A stretch of 64,000 nucleotides of DNA from Undibacterium sp. YM2 (GTDB lineage Bacteria; Pseudomonadota; Gammaproteobacteria; Burkholderiales; Burkholderiaceae_D), in assembly GCF_009937975.1 (NCBI RefSeq), contig NZ_AP018441.1, forward strand, positions 1,922,001-1,986,000. The letters are read 5' to 3'. Positions within the stretch are counted from its first letter, which is position 1. Each line of letters opens with the position of its first letter. A program made the position numbers and the translations under genes. Shown here piece by piece: positions 1-9,001 of this stretch. Under the pieces are notes generated by a model. The model was given only the letters and a program-made list of their open reading frames with translations. It ran no database searches and was not told the origin of the DNA.

Positions 1-1146
1 AATCTGTCTTCGCTGGTCTGGTACAAATACACCAATATGCTGGTGTATTCACTCAATACCATTTTGACTGGCCGCGACATGCCCACCATACCGTGGGAAA
101 ACCTGATGCTGCCGATAGGCTTGTCCTTCACGGTTTTGCATGCGATTTCTTATATTGTTGATGTGCGCCGCAAAACCGTGGATGCACAGTACAGCATCAT
201 TTCTTTTAGCGCCTATATGGCGATGTTCCCACATCTGATCGCTGGCCCGATTGTGCGCTACAAGGTCATCGACACCGAATTGCGTGAACGTGTTTTTTCC
301 ATAGACAAGTTTGCTGCCGGCGTGCGCCGTTTCATGGTCGGCTTTTCGATGAAGGTTTTGATTGCCGACACTTTGTCACCCATAGTGACCCTGGGGTTTG
401 GCTTGCATAATCCAAGTTTGATCGATGCCTGGACTGCCTGTGCCGCCTACACTCTGCAACTGTATTTTGATTTTGCCGGCTACAGCGCCATGGCCATAGG
501 TCTGGGCCTGATGCTGGGTTTTGATTTCCAGGAAAATTTCAATAATCCCTACCTGGCCGTGTCGATACAGGATTTCTGGCGGCGCTGGCACATGACGCTG
601 TCGTCATGGTTGCGTGATTATCTCTACATCAGCCTGGGCGGTAATCGTGGTGGACCAACCCGCACCTACATCAATCTCTTGCTGACGATGGCAATCGGCG
701 GACTTTGGCATGGTGGTGAAAACTGGAATTACCTGATCTGGGGCATCATCCAGGGCACAGCGCTGTGCTGTGACCGCGCATTTACTCAGCGTGGTTTGTC
801 CATGCCCAATTATTTGTCGCGCACCTTGACCTTATTCGTCGTCATGCTGGCGTGGACAGTTTTCCGCTCTGAGAGCTTTGCTACTGCCACCGATATCTGG
901 GCAGGCCAGTTCGGTATGCACGGTGTTGCCATGGGTGATGCCATTGCCCAGGCGCTGCGTCCCAGCATCATCCTGACCTTTGTGCTTGGTCTGGTTTGCG
1001 TGGTTTATCCTGCCACCAAAATTGGCAAGCAGGGCGGCCTCGGTTTTGCGGGCTGGAGCATGACCTGGCCAGTGCTGACTTTTGCTTATGCTGTCGTGGT
1101 TCTGGCCGGGCAAAAAGCAATTCCATTTTTGTATTTCCAGTTTTAG
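1..1146 (+). CDS. MBOAT family O-acyltransferase (AlgI-like), 5' end missing
   Basis: Integral membrane O-acyltransferase, probably passing acetyl groups across the membrane for O-acetylation of an exopolysaccharide. The reading frame is open to the first base of the window, so the N-terminus lies upstream. Visible MBOAT hallmarks are the PHLIAGPIVRY segment, the DFWRRWHMTLSSWLRDYLYISLG stretch (WRRWH, then RDYLYI) and the WHGG motif with its presumed catalytic histidine near residue 225 of the visible part. Multiple hydrophobic segments fit the 10-12 membrane helices of the family. It is followed 9 bp later by an AlgX/AlgJ-like gene, the usual partner. The polysaccharide substrate cannot be told from this window. 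Confidence 0.9.
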   Translation, partial: NLSSLVWYKYTNMLVYSLNTILTGRDMPTIPWENLMLPIGLSFTVLHAISYIVDVRRKTVDAQYSIISFSAYMAMFPHLIAGPIVRYKVIDTELRERVFSIDKFAAGVRRFMVGFSMKVLIADTLSPIVTLGFGLHNPSLIDAWTACAAYTLQLYFDFAGYSAMAIGLGLMLGFDFQENFNNPYLAVSIQDFWRRWHMTLSSWLRDYLYISLGGNRGGPTRTYINLLLTMAIGGLWHGGENWNYLIWGIIQGTALCCDRAFTQRGLSMPNYLSRTLTLFVVMLAWTVFRSESFATATDIWAGQFGMHGVAMGDAIAQALRPSIILTFVLGLVCVVYPATKIGKQGGLGFAGWSMTWPVLTFAYAVVVLAGQKAIPFLYFQF

Positions 1147-1155
1147 GAGATCATC

Positions 1156-2292
1156 ATGAGTGAGTGTTTTAGTTTTGATCCCAAAAAAGCTGGCTGGACA
1201 CGCTTTATCCCCGTTGCTGCCTTTGGCGTCATCATGCTGGGTGGCTTTGCTGTTACCCAGACATCCTTGCGCCAAGTACCAGAAGAAAAATGGGAAGGCA
1301 TAGGTAAAATACACCGTTTGCTGGATGGCGAAGCAACGCGGCAGTTTTCAACCCAGTTGAATGAGCACTTCCTGTTAAGTAAACCATTCGCAAAAATTGA
1401 ACGTGGCGTCACCTGGACTATCGCCGGTGATACCGGCGCTTCTGTGCGCCGTGGCTGCGATGGTTGGTTGTTCTTGTCGGATGAGCTGACCCCTTACGCG
1501 CATGCAGCAGAGAATGCCGCCGCCAGGGCCAGGATTATCACCCAAACCGCTGCTGACTTGCAAATGCGCGGCATCAAGTTGGTGGTTGCTGTCGTGCCCG
1601 ACAAAACCCGCATAGAAGAAGATCATCTGTGTGGCTTGCATCGTCCCGCAGCATTTGCCAATCGTTTGAATGACTGGGTCAGTACCCTCGCAAGTAACAA
1701 GGTCGAAGTGCTGAACTTTGCGCCGGCTTTGTCAGCCATGAAAGAAGAACGTTATTACCGCAGCGACTCACACTGGAATGAGCGCGGTGCCAACGTTGCA
1801 GCGACGACCCTGGCAGACCGCCTGCAATCTTTGAAGCTGGTCGATAAGCCAGCAAATGCACCTGACCCCAAAGCCATACAAAGCAATACGACCGAGCGAT
1901 CAGGCGACCTCATGCGCGTTTCCAATCTTGAAGGCTTGCCAGCATGGATGCGCCCAGCGACAGAAGTCACCCAGGTCAGCAAGGTCGCACCCGTAGCAGT
2001 CGCCAGTGATGATTTGTTTGGCGATGCAGGCTTGCCGACCGTGGCCCTGGTTGGCACATCCTTTAGTCGCGCTGCAAATTTTGTTCCTTTCCTGAGTCAG
2101 CATCTCGGCGCCCCGGTTGCCAACCTGGCCAAGGATGGTGGCGATTTTGATGGGGCTGCCTACGCCTACCTGAACAGCAAGGAATTCAAAACCCAGCCAC
2201 CTAAAGTCGTAGTCTGGGAAGTGCCGGAGCGCATGCTGCAAAAAACATTGACTGCGTCTGAGAAAAAATGGCTGGAGACTTTTAAGTCATAA
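1156..2292 (+). CDS. AlgX/AlgJ-like SGNH acetyltransferase
   Basis: 378-aa protein with an N-terminal membrane anchor or signal (hydrophobic stretch about residues 13-33), then a periplasmic SGNH-hydrolase-like domain. The DSHW motif near residue 205 matches the catalytic Asp-His pair of AlgJ/AlgX/PatB-type acetyltransferases, and GTSFS near residue 299 is a plausible nucleophile segment. The family moves acetyl groups, delivered by an MBOAT protein, onto polysaccharide hydroxyls. A good Shine-Dalgarno (AGGAG) sits just upstream of the ATG, and the gene directly follows the MBOAT gene, so the two are probably one operon. Whether alginate, cellulose or another polymer is the substrate is not shown. 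Confidence 0.85.
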   Translation: MSECFSFDPKKAGWTRFIPVAAFGVIMLGGFAVTQTSLRQVPEEKWEGIGKIHRLLDGEATRQFSTQLNEHFLLSKPFAKIERGVTWTIAGDTGASVRRGCDGWLFLSDELTPYAHAAENAAARARIITQTAADLQMRGIKLVVAVVPDKTRIEEDHLCGLHRPAAFANRLNDWVSTLASNKVEVLNFAPALSAMKEERYYRSDSHWNERGANVAATTLADRLQSLKLVDKPANAPDPKAIQSNTTERSGDLMRVSNLEGLPAWMRPATEVTQVSKVAPVAVASDDLFGDAGLPTVALVGTSFSRAANFVPFLSQHLGAPVANLAKDGGDFDGAAYAYLNSKEFKTQPPKVVVWEVPERMLQKTLTASEKKWLETFKS

Positions 2293-2317
2293 TCCTGATT
2301 TTCCTTTGATTTCGGCC

Positions 2318-2818
2318 ATGCTACATTCACGTCAGCAGTTGAGCATGTTTGTACCTGTGCAAGCCGCCATAGAGTTGGAGCAAGTGCGGCGAGTAGTCGA
2401 TCCTGCGCAGAGCAGTCTTATCCCGGCACATATAACTTTATGTCGCGAAGATGAGCTGGGGGATTTACCCGCGATGAGGAGCAGGCTGCAAAACTTGCAC
2501 CTGCCTGCCATATCCCTGAGTTTCGCTCCTGCAGAAATATTCTACGAGCACGGCCTGATCATGCATTGCATAGCAGGGGAGGATGCATTTTTTCATCTGC
2601 GCGAGTTTGTGCTGGACTCAAAAAACATCAGGGCTCAGCGCCCACACCTGACTCTGGCTCATCCCAGAAACCCCAAGGCTCCCGGCAATTCTCTTGACGT
2701 TGCGGCTAACCTGCCGACACCCTTGCAGCTTGTTTTTCCCAGCATTTGTCTGATAGAACAAAGCGGCAATGATCCCTGGCGAGTTCTGGAAACTTATGAA
2801 TTTAGTGTTGGTGCCTGA
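2318..2818 (+). CDS. 2'-5' RNA ligase family / 2H phosphoesterase
   Basis: About 166-aa cytoplasmic protein carrying the two H-x-T/S-x motifs that define the 2H phosphoesterase superfamily: HITL near residue 38 and HLTL near residue 107. Members such as ThpR hydrolyse or ligate 2'-5' or cyclic phosphodiester bonds in RNA; the exact substrate here is unknown. I chose the ATG at 2318; an in-frame TTG lies 12 bases upstream and neither has a clear ribosome-binding site. It sits 25 bp after the acetyltransferase gene but has no obvious functional link to it. Confidence 0.8.
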   Translation: MLHSRQQLSMFVPVQAAIELEQVRRVVDPAQSSLIPAHITLCREDELGDLPAMRSRLQNLHLPAISLSFAPAEIFYEHGLIMHCIAGEDAFFHLREFVLDSKNIRAQRPHLTLAHPRNPKAPGNSLDVAANLPTPLQLVFPSICLIEQSGNDPWRVLETYEFSVGA

Positions 2819-2924
2819 GCTACCTCCGGCGGTTTTTTTTCGACATATGATATGCTGAACTTTCACTTGATACCGTGGCGTTGAATTTTCACGAAAAAAT
2901 TCCTTCAGCGCGCCAACATTGCTT

Positions 2925-3668
2925 ATGAAAGCCGAAATACAAACAAATAAAATAGTTGTCTTGTCAGGTTCAGGCATCAGCGCCGAGAGCGGAATTCCCA
3001 CTTTTCGTGATGCAAATGGCCTGTGGCATAACTATTCATGGGAAGCGGTGGCCAGTCCAAGCGGTTGGCGTGCCCATCCTGAAGTCGTGCTGGAATTTTA
3101 TAATGAACGCAGGTTGCAGGCAGCCGAGGCACAACCCAATGCCGCACATCTTGCTCTTGCTGAACTTGAATCAGCTTACGAAGTTGTTGTGATCACCCAG
3201 AATGTTGATGATCTTCATGAGAGAGCTGGTTCTTCAAACGTCATTCATGTGCACGGACAATTGAACCATGCACGCGGCACTTCTGAAGCGCGCAGGCGTT
3301 ACCGTATTGATGCAGCGCCCATACAATTGGGGCAGCTCTGTGAAGATGGTACTCAACTTCGCCCTGATATCGTCTGGTTCGGTGAAGATGTTGAATATCT
3401 CGAAGAATCCAGAAGGCACATCACCACAGCGGCCAAGGTCCTTGTGGTCGGCACCTCATTGACTGTTTTTCCGGCAGCCTCATTGGTCAAGGCTGCGAGG
3501 GGCAGGGCAGAGAAAATACTGGTTGCACTGGCAATGGACAAGCTGCCTTATGGCTTCAGGTTCATGCGTGGCAAGGCAAGCAGTATTGTTCAATTCTTAT
3601 GTCAAGGCTGGTTGGCTGAGCACCAAAATCGCAACCTCTATCCTGATTCAGATAAGCACGCTTCCTGA
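2925..3668 (+). CDS. SIR2 family NAD-dependent protein deacylase
   Basis: 247-aa sirtuin that would remove acyl groups from lysines using NAD+. Visible are the NAD-binding GSGISAESGIPTFRD segment (from residue 15), the QNVD motif (about 92-95), the catalytic histidine of HVHGQL (about residue 110) and GTSLT near residue 180. Tyr59 and Arg62 in FYNERR match the Y-x-x-R pair that gives class III (SIRT5/CobB-type) sirtuins a preference for succinyl or malonyl lysine. The four zinc-binding cysteines are absent; only one Cys (in LGQLCEDG) is present, a pattern I associate with a zinc-less bacterial subgroup. Start chosen at the ATG; a TTG lies six bases upstream. Confidence 0.88.
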   Translation: MKAEIQTNKIVVLSGSGISAESGIPTFRDANGLWHNYSWEAVASPSGWRAHPEVVLEFYNERRLQAAEAQPNAAHLALAELESAYEVVVITQNVDDLHERAGSSNVIHVHGQLNHARGTSEARRRYRIDAAPIQLGQLCEDGTQLRPDIVWFGEDVEYLEESRRHITTAAKVLVVGTSLTVFPAASLVKAARGRAEKILVALAMDKLPYGFRFMRGKASSIVQFLCQGWLAEHQNRNLYPDSDKHAS

Positions 3669-3682
3669 CAGGAATGGGATAA

Positions 3683-4318
3683 TTAATACAGCCATTTCCT
3701 CACAAGCCCGGTGCCGTGGCGCTGGGCCAGCAGGTCAAGACCGGCTTCTTCATCCTCATGTATTTCTGCGAGGCAGCGTATCATCAGTGCATCCAGATAT
3801 TCTTCTACTGAATTGAAGAAGGGATTGAGCATGCTGCCATCATCATGGTCAAAATAAAATACTTCGCCGATGTCACGAAGAAAGCAAAACATATTGCCGT
3901 TACCCAGGTAGTCACCAAAGACTATCATGTCTTCAAACAGCTCCAGCACTTGCTCATCGTCGTGCTCCAGCATATCAACTATACCTGGGTATGCTTCCAG
4001 CAAAGGCTGGATAGGGGTGTCACCTTCAGGGCTGACGCTGCATAATTTTTCTGCGAGTGACAGGGCGCCAAATTCAAGATGATAAGCTTTTAATGCAGCT
4101 GGCAATTGACAGGACAAGCGCTGTTCCAGTTCAAGCACATCTGTTTCGCGGACCGGGGCAAAAACTGCCTGGCTGACATGCCCTTCCCATAGTGCCGCAT
4201 AGGCTGTGATGACGGCGCGATACCATGCCGACCTGTCTTCAGGCGTCAGCAGTTCTGGCCAGCATAAATCAGGGCAGCCAGGTGGTGGCCACTGATCTGT
4301 TGAACCCATGTCTTGCAT
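3683..4318 (-). CDS. SMI1/KNR4 (SUKH)-like protein
   Basis: 211-aa acidic protein. The central part (about residues 60-150), with ELEQRLSCQLPAALKAYHLEFGA followed by an acidic stretch and FGDYLGNGNMFCFLRD, has the layout of SUKH/SMI1-KNR4 domains. These are often immunity proteins of polymorphic toxins but also occur as general proteins. No toxin gene is adjacent. The C-terminus (RHGTGLVRKWLY) is unusual for the domain and may be a separate tail. The start is supported by a GGAGAG ribosome-binding site about 8 bases upstream of the ATG. Function is not established. Confidence 0.55.
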   Translation of the reverse strand: MQDMGSTDQWPPPGCPDLCWPELLTPEDRSAWYRAVITAYAALWEGHVSQAVFAPVRETDVLELEQRLSCQLPAALKAYHLEFGALSLAEKLCSVSPEGDTPIQPLLEAYPGIVDMLEHDDEQVLELFEDMIVFGDYLGNGNMFCFLRDIGEVFYFDHDDGSMLNPFFNSVEEYLDALMIRCLAEIHEDEEAGLDLLAQRHGTGLVRKWLY

Positions 4319-4361
4319 TCGAATCTCTCCTGTTTCTTATCGCACTGCTTGTCAGCCTGGC

Positions 4362-4928
4362 TTAATTGCATACTTTCTTGTCAGACGGGCCCAGCACCTT
4401 TGCCTGGGTAAGCAATAATTGATAGATGGGATAGGGCCAGTGTTCAAAAAGTTTCAGTTTGCCACCTACTGGGCAACTTGAAGTGGCGTATATTTTGCTG
4501 GAGTCTGTCAGCATATATCCCATCTTGAATTTGATATTCTCAGGGAATGGATTTTCCACTTCCAGGAACATGTCCTTCTTTTTATCCATCTGTTCGAATT
4601 TGAAAACCAGAGTGCGCTCCGGGTGCGTGTTGGCAGCGACCGCTTGCTCCAGTTTGATGACCCCGTTCTCGACACTCGCTTCTATAAACACGATCTCACC
4701 AGGGTATACAGAAATCAATTTATTATTGATCAGTACGGGTAGCGGTGTTTCAATTGCACTTTCAAATATCTCTTGATTATTCAACTGAAGCCGGACGTTC
4801 GGTGTACGACAATAGATCTGCTTGCATGGATCCTTCTCGTCTGTTTTAGCGTCAGCAATTTGTGCAAGGGAATAGCCCACTTGCAAAAAAAGTAGTGATG
4901 CTATGAGGCCTGTTCTTTTTAAATTCAT
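4362..4928 (-). CDS. Hypothetical exported protein
   Basis: 188-aa protein with a clear Sec signal peptide (Met-Asn-Leu-Lys-Arg, then a hydrophobic core, likely cleaved after SLA near residue 22). The mature part has four cysteines placed in pairs (CKQIYC near residues 35-40, and two near the C-terminus), suggesting periplasmic disulfides. I do not recognise the family. It begins five bases after the rsgA stop codon, so it is probably the last gene of the M48 protease-dehydratase-rsgA transcript, although no functional connection is evident. Confidence 0.6.
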   Translation of the reverse strand: MNLKRTGLIASLLFLQVGYSLAQIADAKTDEKDPCKQIYCRTPNVRLQLNNQEIFESAIETPLPVLINNKLISVYPGEIVFIEASVENGVIKLEQAVAANTHPERTLVFKFEQMDKKKDMFLEVENPFPENIKFKMGYMLTDSSKIYATSSCPVGGKLKLFEHWPYPIYQLLLTQAKVLGPSDKKVCN

Positions 4929-4933
4929 GCGCT

Positions 4934-5839
4934 TCAGTATCCTACAGTTTGCTTCGATTCATGCACCAGTTGTTCAAACATGTCATGCCGCATGGTGGAG
5001 ATTTCGCCATCCTTGACTGCTGCCAGAATTGCGCAACCAGGTTCGGTGTGGTGGTGGCAATTATAGAATTTACATTTGCCCAGGTGTGGCAAAAATTCAG
5101 GAAAGGCGCGTTCCAGCATGCCTTCACTGAGGTGGTGCAAACCAAATTCCTGAAAGCCTGGGGAGTCGATCACATAAGAGTTCTCATCCATGTGATACAG
5201 GCGGGTGAAGGTGGTCGTGTGCTTGCCGGTGTCCAGTGCTGCCGAGATTTCGCGTGTCGCGATTTCTGCGTCGGGAATCAGCAAATTGATCAGTGAGGAC
5301 TTGCCCATACCAGACTGCCCGATGAGGATAGTGCTTTGCCCCTGCATCAGATTATGCATGAGCTGGCGCGTACCTTCGGGATCTGTTCTGACCGATACTT
5401 CATGTACCGGATAGCCGAGCTTGGCATACAGGCCAACGCGCTCTCTTGCCTTTGGCAGGGAGGCAGTGACATCGACCTTGTTAAGGATCAGGTGCGGTTT
5501 GATGCCCGACGATTCCGCAGCCACCAGGGCGCGTGATACCAGGTCATCGGTAAAGCTGGGCTCAGTCGCAACGACGATCAGCAATTGCGTCAGGTTGGCT
5601 GCCAGCATCTTCGATTTATACTGGTCAGAGCGATACAGCAAAGTCTTGCGCGTGGTGATGGCTTCTATCACGCCCTGGTTTTTGGATGTAAGGGCGTATT
5701 CAACAATGTCGCCAACCGAGACATCACTTTTCTTGCCACGGGTGACGCAATGGAGCTTGATCTGCTCACCGTCAATCTCGGCCTGTACCAGATAATGGCG
5801 GCCATGGGCAGCAATGACTAAAGCTTGTGGACGCGCCAT
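4934..5839 (-). CDS. rsgA: Ribosome small subunit-dependent GTPase RsgA
   Basis: 301-aa circularly permuted GTPase that assists late maturation of the 30S ribosomal subunit. The order is diagnostic: an N-terminal OB-fold, then G4 (NKVD, 120-123), G1/P-loop (GQSGMGKS, 174-181), a threonine-rich switch near 208-212, and G3 (DSPG, 225-228). A C-terminal zinc knuckle is formed by Cys256, Cys261, a His cluster at 262-264 and Cys269. Length is normal for the family. Its ATG overlaps the stop of the upstream pterin dehydratase gene (TGATG), indicating translational coupling. Confidence 0.97.
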   Translation of the reverse strand: MARPQALVIAAHGRHYLVQAEIDGEQIKLHCVTRGKKSDVSVGDIVEYALTSKNQGVIEAITTRKTLLYRSDQYKSKMLAANLTQLLIVVATEPSFTDDLVSRALVAAESSGIKPHLILNKVDVTASLPKARERVGLYAKLGYPVHEVSVRTDPEGTRQLMHNLMQGQSTILIGQSGMGKSSLINLLIPDAEIATREISAALDTGKHTTTFTRLYHMDENSYVIDSPGFQEFGLHHLSEGMLERAFPEFLPHLGKCKFYNCHHHTEPGCAILAAVKDGEISTMRHDMFEQLVHESKQTVGY

Positions 5840-6189
5840 CAGGAAAAACTCTGCTGAAAAATCGCATCTATCTTGGCAGCGCAGATAAAGTCATTTTCTG
5901 AAATATCACCCTTGCCATCATTGACGGTATGCGTGTCAAACTTGATGACGCAACGGTTATAGGTCACCACCAGTTCAGGGTGATGATCTTCTGCATGGAT
6001 CACATAGGCAATCGCATTGATGAAAGCCAGGGTTTCATAATAGTTCTTGAACTGGAAAGTCCTGACGATGCGCGGGCCATCTTGCGCCCATTCAGGTGTG
6101 GCTGCAAAGTAGGCTGGCAGGATGGCATCGTCGAGGCCGGTTTCTGTATGCTGGGATTTCTTCGCCAGCAGGTCTGTAGTCTTGATCAT
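5839..6189 (-). CDS. 4a-hydroxytetrahydrobiopterin dehydratase
   Basis: 116-aa pterin-4-alpha-carbinolamine dehydratase (PCD/DCoH fold), which dehydrates the 4a-hydroxy pterin made by phenylalanine hydroxylase. The core active-site motif is seen in [23 protein letters not shown] (the HHPE pair of histidines, then Y-N). I start at the ATG at 6189, preceded by GGAGA; a longer reading from 6255 would run into the protease gene and has no ribosome-binding site. The stop overlaps the rsgA start. No phenylalanine hydroxylase lies in the window, so the pathway partner is elsewhere or the role is pterin recycling. Confidence 0.9.
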   Translation of the reverse strand: MIKTTDLLAKKSQHTETGLDDAILPAYFAATPEWAQDGPRIVRTFQFKNYYETLAFINAIAYVIHAEDHHPELVVTYNRCVIKFDTHTVNDGKGDISENDFICAAKIDAIFQQSFS

Positions 6190-6199
6190 GGTGTCTCCG

Positions 6200-7474
6200 T
6201 TATTGTGCGGCCAGCAGGTGGTTGATACGTACCGATGCTGAAGGGTGTGAGTCATAAAACGCCGAATGCAGTGGATCGGGCGTTAGGGTAGAAGAATTGT
6301 CGTCATACATTTTGACCAGGGCAGTGACCAGGTCATTGGCATTCGTGTGTTTGGCGGCAAAGGCGTCAGCTTCAAATTCATGTTTGCGCGAAGTGATCGC
6401 GCTCAGCGGTGAAAACAGGAAAGTAAACACAGGCAAGACCAGCATGAACAAAATAATCGCCATTGCATCATTTTGCGCCAGCAACATGGGATCAACGCCC
6501 AGGCCAGTGTAGAACCAGATTTGCTCTTTAAAAAAGCCCAGCATGGCCATGAAGACCAGCGACAGGGCGAACATGACAGCCATGCGCTTGATGATGTGCT
6601 TGAGCTTGAAGTGACCGAGTTCATGCGCCAGCACGGCTTCAATTTCATTTGGTGCCAGGCGTTCCAGCAAGGTGTCATAAAACACGATGCGCTTGGCGCC
6701 ACCAAAACCGGAGAAATAGGCATTGCCATGGCCAGAGCGTTTCGACCCATCCATGACAAAGATGCCTTTCAGGGCAAAGCTGACGCGCTTGCTCAGGTTT
6801 TCTATGCGTTCACGTACTTCTTCATTGTCCAGCGGCCAGAATTTGTTGAACAGGGGAGCAATCACAACCGGGAAGATCAGCATGATCAACATCTGGAAAC
6901 CGATGAAAAATGCCCAGGCATATAGCCACCACAGGCTGCCAGCTTTTTCCATCAGGGTCAGTATCACCCATATCAGGGGCAAGCCCAGTACGGCACCTAT
7001 CAGGGCATTTTTGATCATGTCAGTGAAAAACAGGCCCAGCGTCATTTTGTTGAAACCAAATTTTTCTTCCAGCACGAATTGTGAGTAATAGCTGAATGGG
7101 AATTCAATCACGCTGCTGATGATGGTAAATGCCACCAGCAGGCTGATCTGATACCACATGCCGGAGCCAGTAAGCTTGACCAGATGCACAGACAGCCATT
7201 GCAAGCCGCCAAACAGGGTAAAGCCCATCAGCACGGCTGCATTCAACAGCAGCATTGCCATACCCAGCTTGGTCTTGGCAATGGTGTAGTCCGCCGCCTT
7301 TTGGTGAGAGGCCAGACCTATCTTTTCTGCAAATTGCGCAGGTACAGCAGCACGGTTGCGCAGGATGTGGCGTATATGGCGGGAGCCCAGCCAGAACTGA
7401 ATAATCAGCGTCAATAGCAGGAAGGAAACGAATAAAACCGAAAAACCGGATGAAATCATGGGAAAATGTGACAT
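6200..7474 (-). CDS. M48 family metallopeptidase (Ste24/CAAX protease type)
   Basis: About 424-aa inner-membrane zinc protease. It has several N-terminal transmembrane helices, the zinc motif HELGH (about residue 280) and a downstream EFEADAFA segment supplying the third zinc ligand, an arrangement typical of the Ste24-like M48A group. Such proteases cleave membrane or unfolded substrates. Start chosen at the ATG at 7474 (MSHFPMISS); an in-frame TTG 18 bases upstream would also read through. It stops 10 bp before the dehydratase gene on the same strand and is divergent from orn. Confidence 0.92.
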   Translation of the reverse strand: MSHFPMISSGFSVLFVSFLLLTLIIQFWLGSRHIRHILRNRAAVPAQFAEKIGLASHQKAADYTIAKTKLGMAMLLLNAAVLMGFTLFGGLQWLSVHLVKLTGSGMWYQISLLVAFTIISSVIEFPFSYYSQFVLEEKFGFNKMTLGLFFTDMIKNALIGAVLGLPLIWVILTLMEKAGSLWWLYAWAFFIGFQMLIMLIFPVVIAPLFNKFWPLDNEEVRERIENLSKRVSFALKGIFVMDGSKRSGHGNAYFSGFGGAKRIVFYDTLLERLAPNEIEAVLAHELGHFKLKHIIKRMAVMFALSLVFMAMLGFFKEQIWFYTGLGVDPMLLAQNDAMAIILFMLVLPVFTFLFSPLSAITSRKHEFEADAFAAKHTNANDLVTALVKMYDDNSSTLTPDPLHSAFYDSHPSASVRINHLLAAQ

Positions 7475-7501
7475 TCGATAAGTAATAGCCAAGGAAGAAT
7501 T

Positions 7502-8098
7502 ATGTCACAAGCGACCGACATTCAAACAAACACTGCAAATCCTGCCACGCCAGCCCGCCCAAATGAAATGAACCTGATCTGGCTGGATATGGAAATGACA
7601 GGCCTGGACCCGGATACAGATCGTATCATTGAGGTGGCCGTGGTGGTAACGGATTCACAATTGAATGTACTGGCAGAAGGCCCCGTATTTGCAATTCATC
7701 AATCTGATGAAACCCTGGACAAGATGGATAACTGGAACAAGGGCACGCATGGCCGCTCTGGCCTGATCGACAAGGTCAAAGCCTCTACCGTGACAGAGGC
7801 AGATGCTGAAGCCGCCCTGATCGCCTTCTTGAAGCCCTATGTGCCAGCAGGTAAGTCACCTATGTGTGGCAATACCATCTGCCAGGACCGCCGCTTCATG
7901 GCGCGTGGCATGCCCAAACTGGAAGCTTTTTTTCATTACCGTAATCTCGATGTATCGACATTGAAGGAACTATGCCGCCGCTGGAAGCCTGAATTGGCAT
8001 CCGGCTTCAAAAAGCATCAAAAGCACACGGCACTGGCGGATATTTTGGAATCCATCGAAGAGCTCAAATACTATCGCGAGCATTTCATTAAAGAATAA
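7502..8098 (+). CDS. orn: Oligoribonuclease
   Basis: 198-aa DEDDh 3'-5' exoribonuclease that degrades RNA fragments of two to five nucleotides and pGpG from c-di-GMP turnover. The acidic motif DMEMTGLD lies near residue 29. The central HGRSGL segment, the CQDRRFM motif (second Asp) and the C-terminal [10 protein letters not shown] with the catalytic His and last Asp are all present. An N-terminal extension of about 20 Thr/Pro-rich residues precedes the usual start (MNLIWLDME); the more upstream ATG has an AAGGAAG ribosome-binding site. A rho-independent terminator follows at 8132. Confidence 0.97.
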   Translation: MSQATDIQTNTANPATPARPNEMNLIWLDMEMTGLDPDTDRIIEVAVVVTDSQLNVLAEGPVFAIHQSDETLDKMDNWNKGTHGRSGLIDKVKASTVTEADAEAALIAFLKPYVPAGKSPMCGNTICQDRRFMARGMPKLEAFFHYRNLDVSTLKELCRRWKPELASGFKKHQKHTALADILESIEELKYYREHFIKE

Positions 8099-8131
8099 GC
8101 TGTATTCAGCAAACTTGTAGTAAATAAGCAA

Positions 8132-8158
8132 AAAGCCAGGCAAAAGCCTGGCTTTTTT
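8132..8158 (+). terminator. Rho-independent terminator after orn
   Basis: An AAGCCAGGC / GCCTGGCTT stem with a four-A loop is followed by a run of six Ts. It begins 34 bp after the orn stop codon. Confidence 0.9.
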
Positions 8159-8195
8159 GTCTTAAAGATCAGAGGGGCGGTGTGCCACGTGACTC

Positions 8196-8221
8196 AAACC
8201 CGGGACCCCAGCCCCGGGTTT
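8196..8221. repeat. GC-rich inverted repeat downstream of FKBP gene
   Basis: Perfect 9-bp inverted repeat AAACCCGGG / CCCGGGTTT with an 8-base loop, 28 bp beyond the stop of the minus-strand FKBP gene. It may act as its terminator, but no long T-run follows on either strand. Confidence 0.6.
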
Positions 8222-8248
8222 ATATGCTGATCTCAGGAAAGCAGGGGA

Positions 8249-8605
8249 TTAAACGCCCAGCAATTCGACTTCAAATATCAGAGTTGCATTGCCAGGGATG
8301 ACACCACCAGCGCCGCGTGGGCCGTAACCGAGGCTGGAAGGGATAGTCAGCAGACGAGTACCGCCCACTTTCATGCCTTGTACGCCTTCATCCCAGCCTT
8401 TGATCACATGACCCGCACCCAATGGGAAAGAAAATGGCTGACCACGGTCTTTGCTGGAATCAAACTTCTTGCCTGCGCTGCCGTCAGGGTTTTGCAACCA
8501 GCCTGTGTAGTGAACATCGACGTGATTACCTGCGACGGCTTCCGCGCCTTCGCCGACAACTTTGTCTTCATATTGCAAACCACTGACTGTTGTAATAGTA
8601 CTCAT
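8249..8605 (-). CDS. FKBP-type peptidyl-prolyl cis-trans isomerase
   Basis: 118-aa single-domain FKBP without a signal peptide, so a cytoplasmic prolyl isomerase or chaperone. Family features are VHYTGWL (about 31-37), the KFDSS segment, VIKGWDEGVQGMKVGGTRLL and the C-terminal LGYG...IPGNATLIFEVELL, which together line the proline-binding pocket. An AAAGGAAA ribosome-binding site precedes the ATG. It is a monocistronic unit, convergent with orn. Confidence 0.96.
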   Translation of the reverse strand: MSTITTVSGLQYEDKVVGEGAEAVAGNHVDVHYTGWLQNPDGSAGKKFDSSKDRGQPFSFPLGAGHVIKGWDEGVQGMKVGGTRLLTIPSSLGYGPRGAGGVIPGNATLIFEVELLGV

Positions 8606-9001
8606 TATTTTTTTCCTTTATTCCGCGTTTGTCACGCTACAAAATCGTTGCTGGTATTTGATTCCAGTTGTGCTGTTTTCAAGTCCGTATATCGTGTTCC
8701 CTGATACTTTTTGTTGCTTGCTTTGTAGTGCGATGCAGGCAATTTCATAGGGAAGCATGTTAAATACCGGCTAAAATTCACTGGAATTAGCGTCTCTGAT
8801 CTAAAAAAGCTGGCGCAATTGTAGAGCAAAAGAAAAGATTTTGGTCGCTCAGCTTTAGGTTCTTGTTCTGGCAGCAATAGATTCTGGCTTGATTTTAGAC
8901 AAATTAGGTGAAAAATCTGAAAAACAATGAAAGGAAAGCTCTTTCCTTATTGTCATGCGCTGTAAAATGCCAGTTCGATTTATTTTTTTGCGGTCTTTTT
9001 C
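8606..9001. other. Intergenic region between FKBP and beta-propeller genes
   Basis: About 400 bp between divergent genes, AT-rich, expected to hold promoters for both. I see no convincing hairpin, small gene or repeat in it. Confidence 0.5.

Noticed and set aside
3683..4318. SUKH protein as part of a toxin-immunity locus
   Set aside because: No polymorphic toxin, secretion gene or other immunity gene lies next to it.
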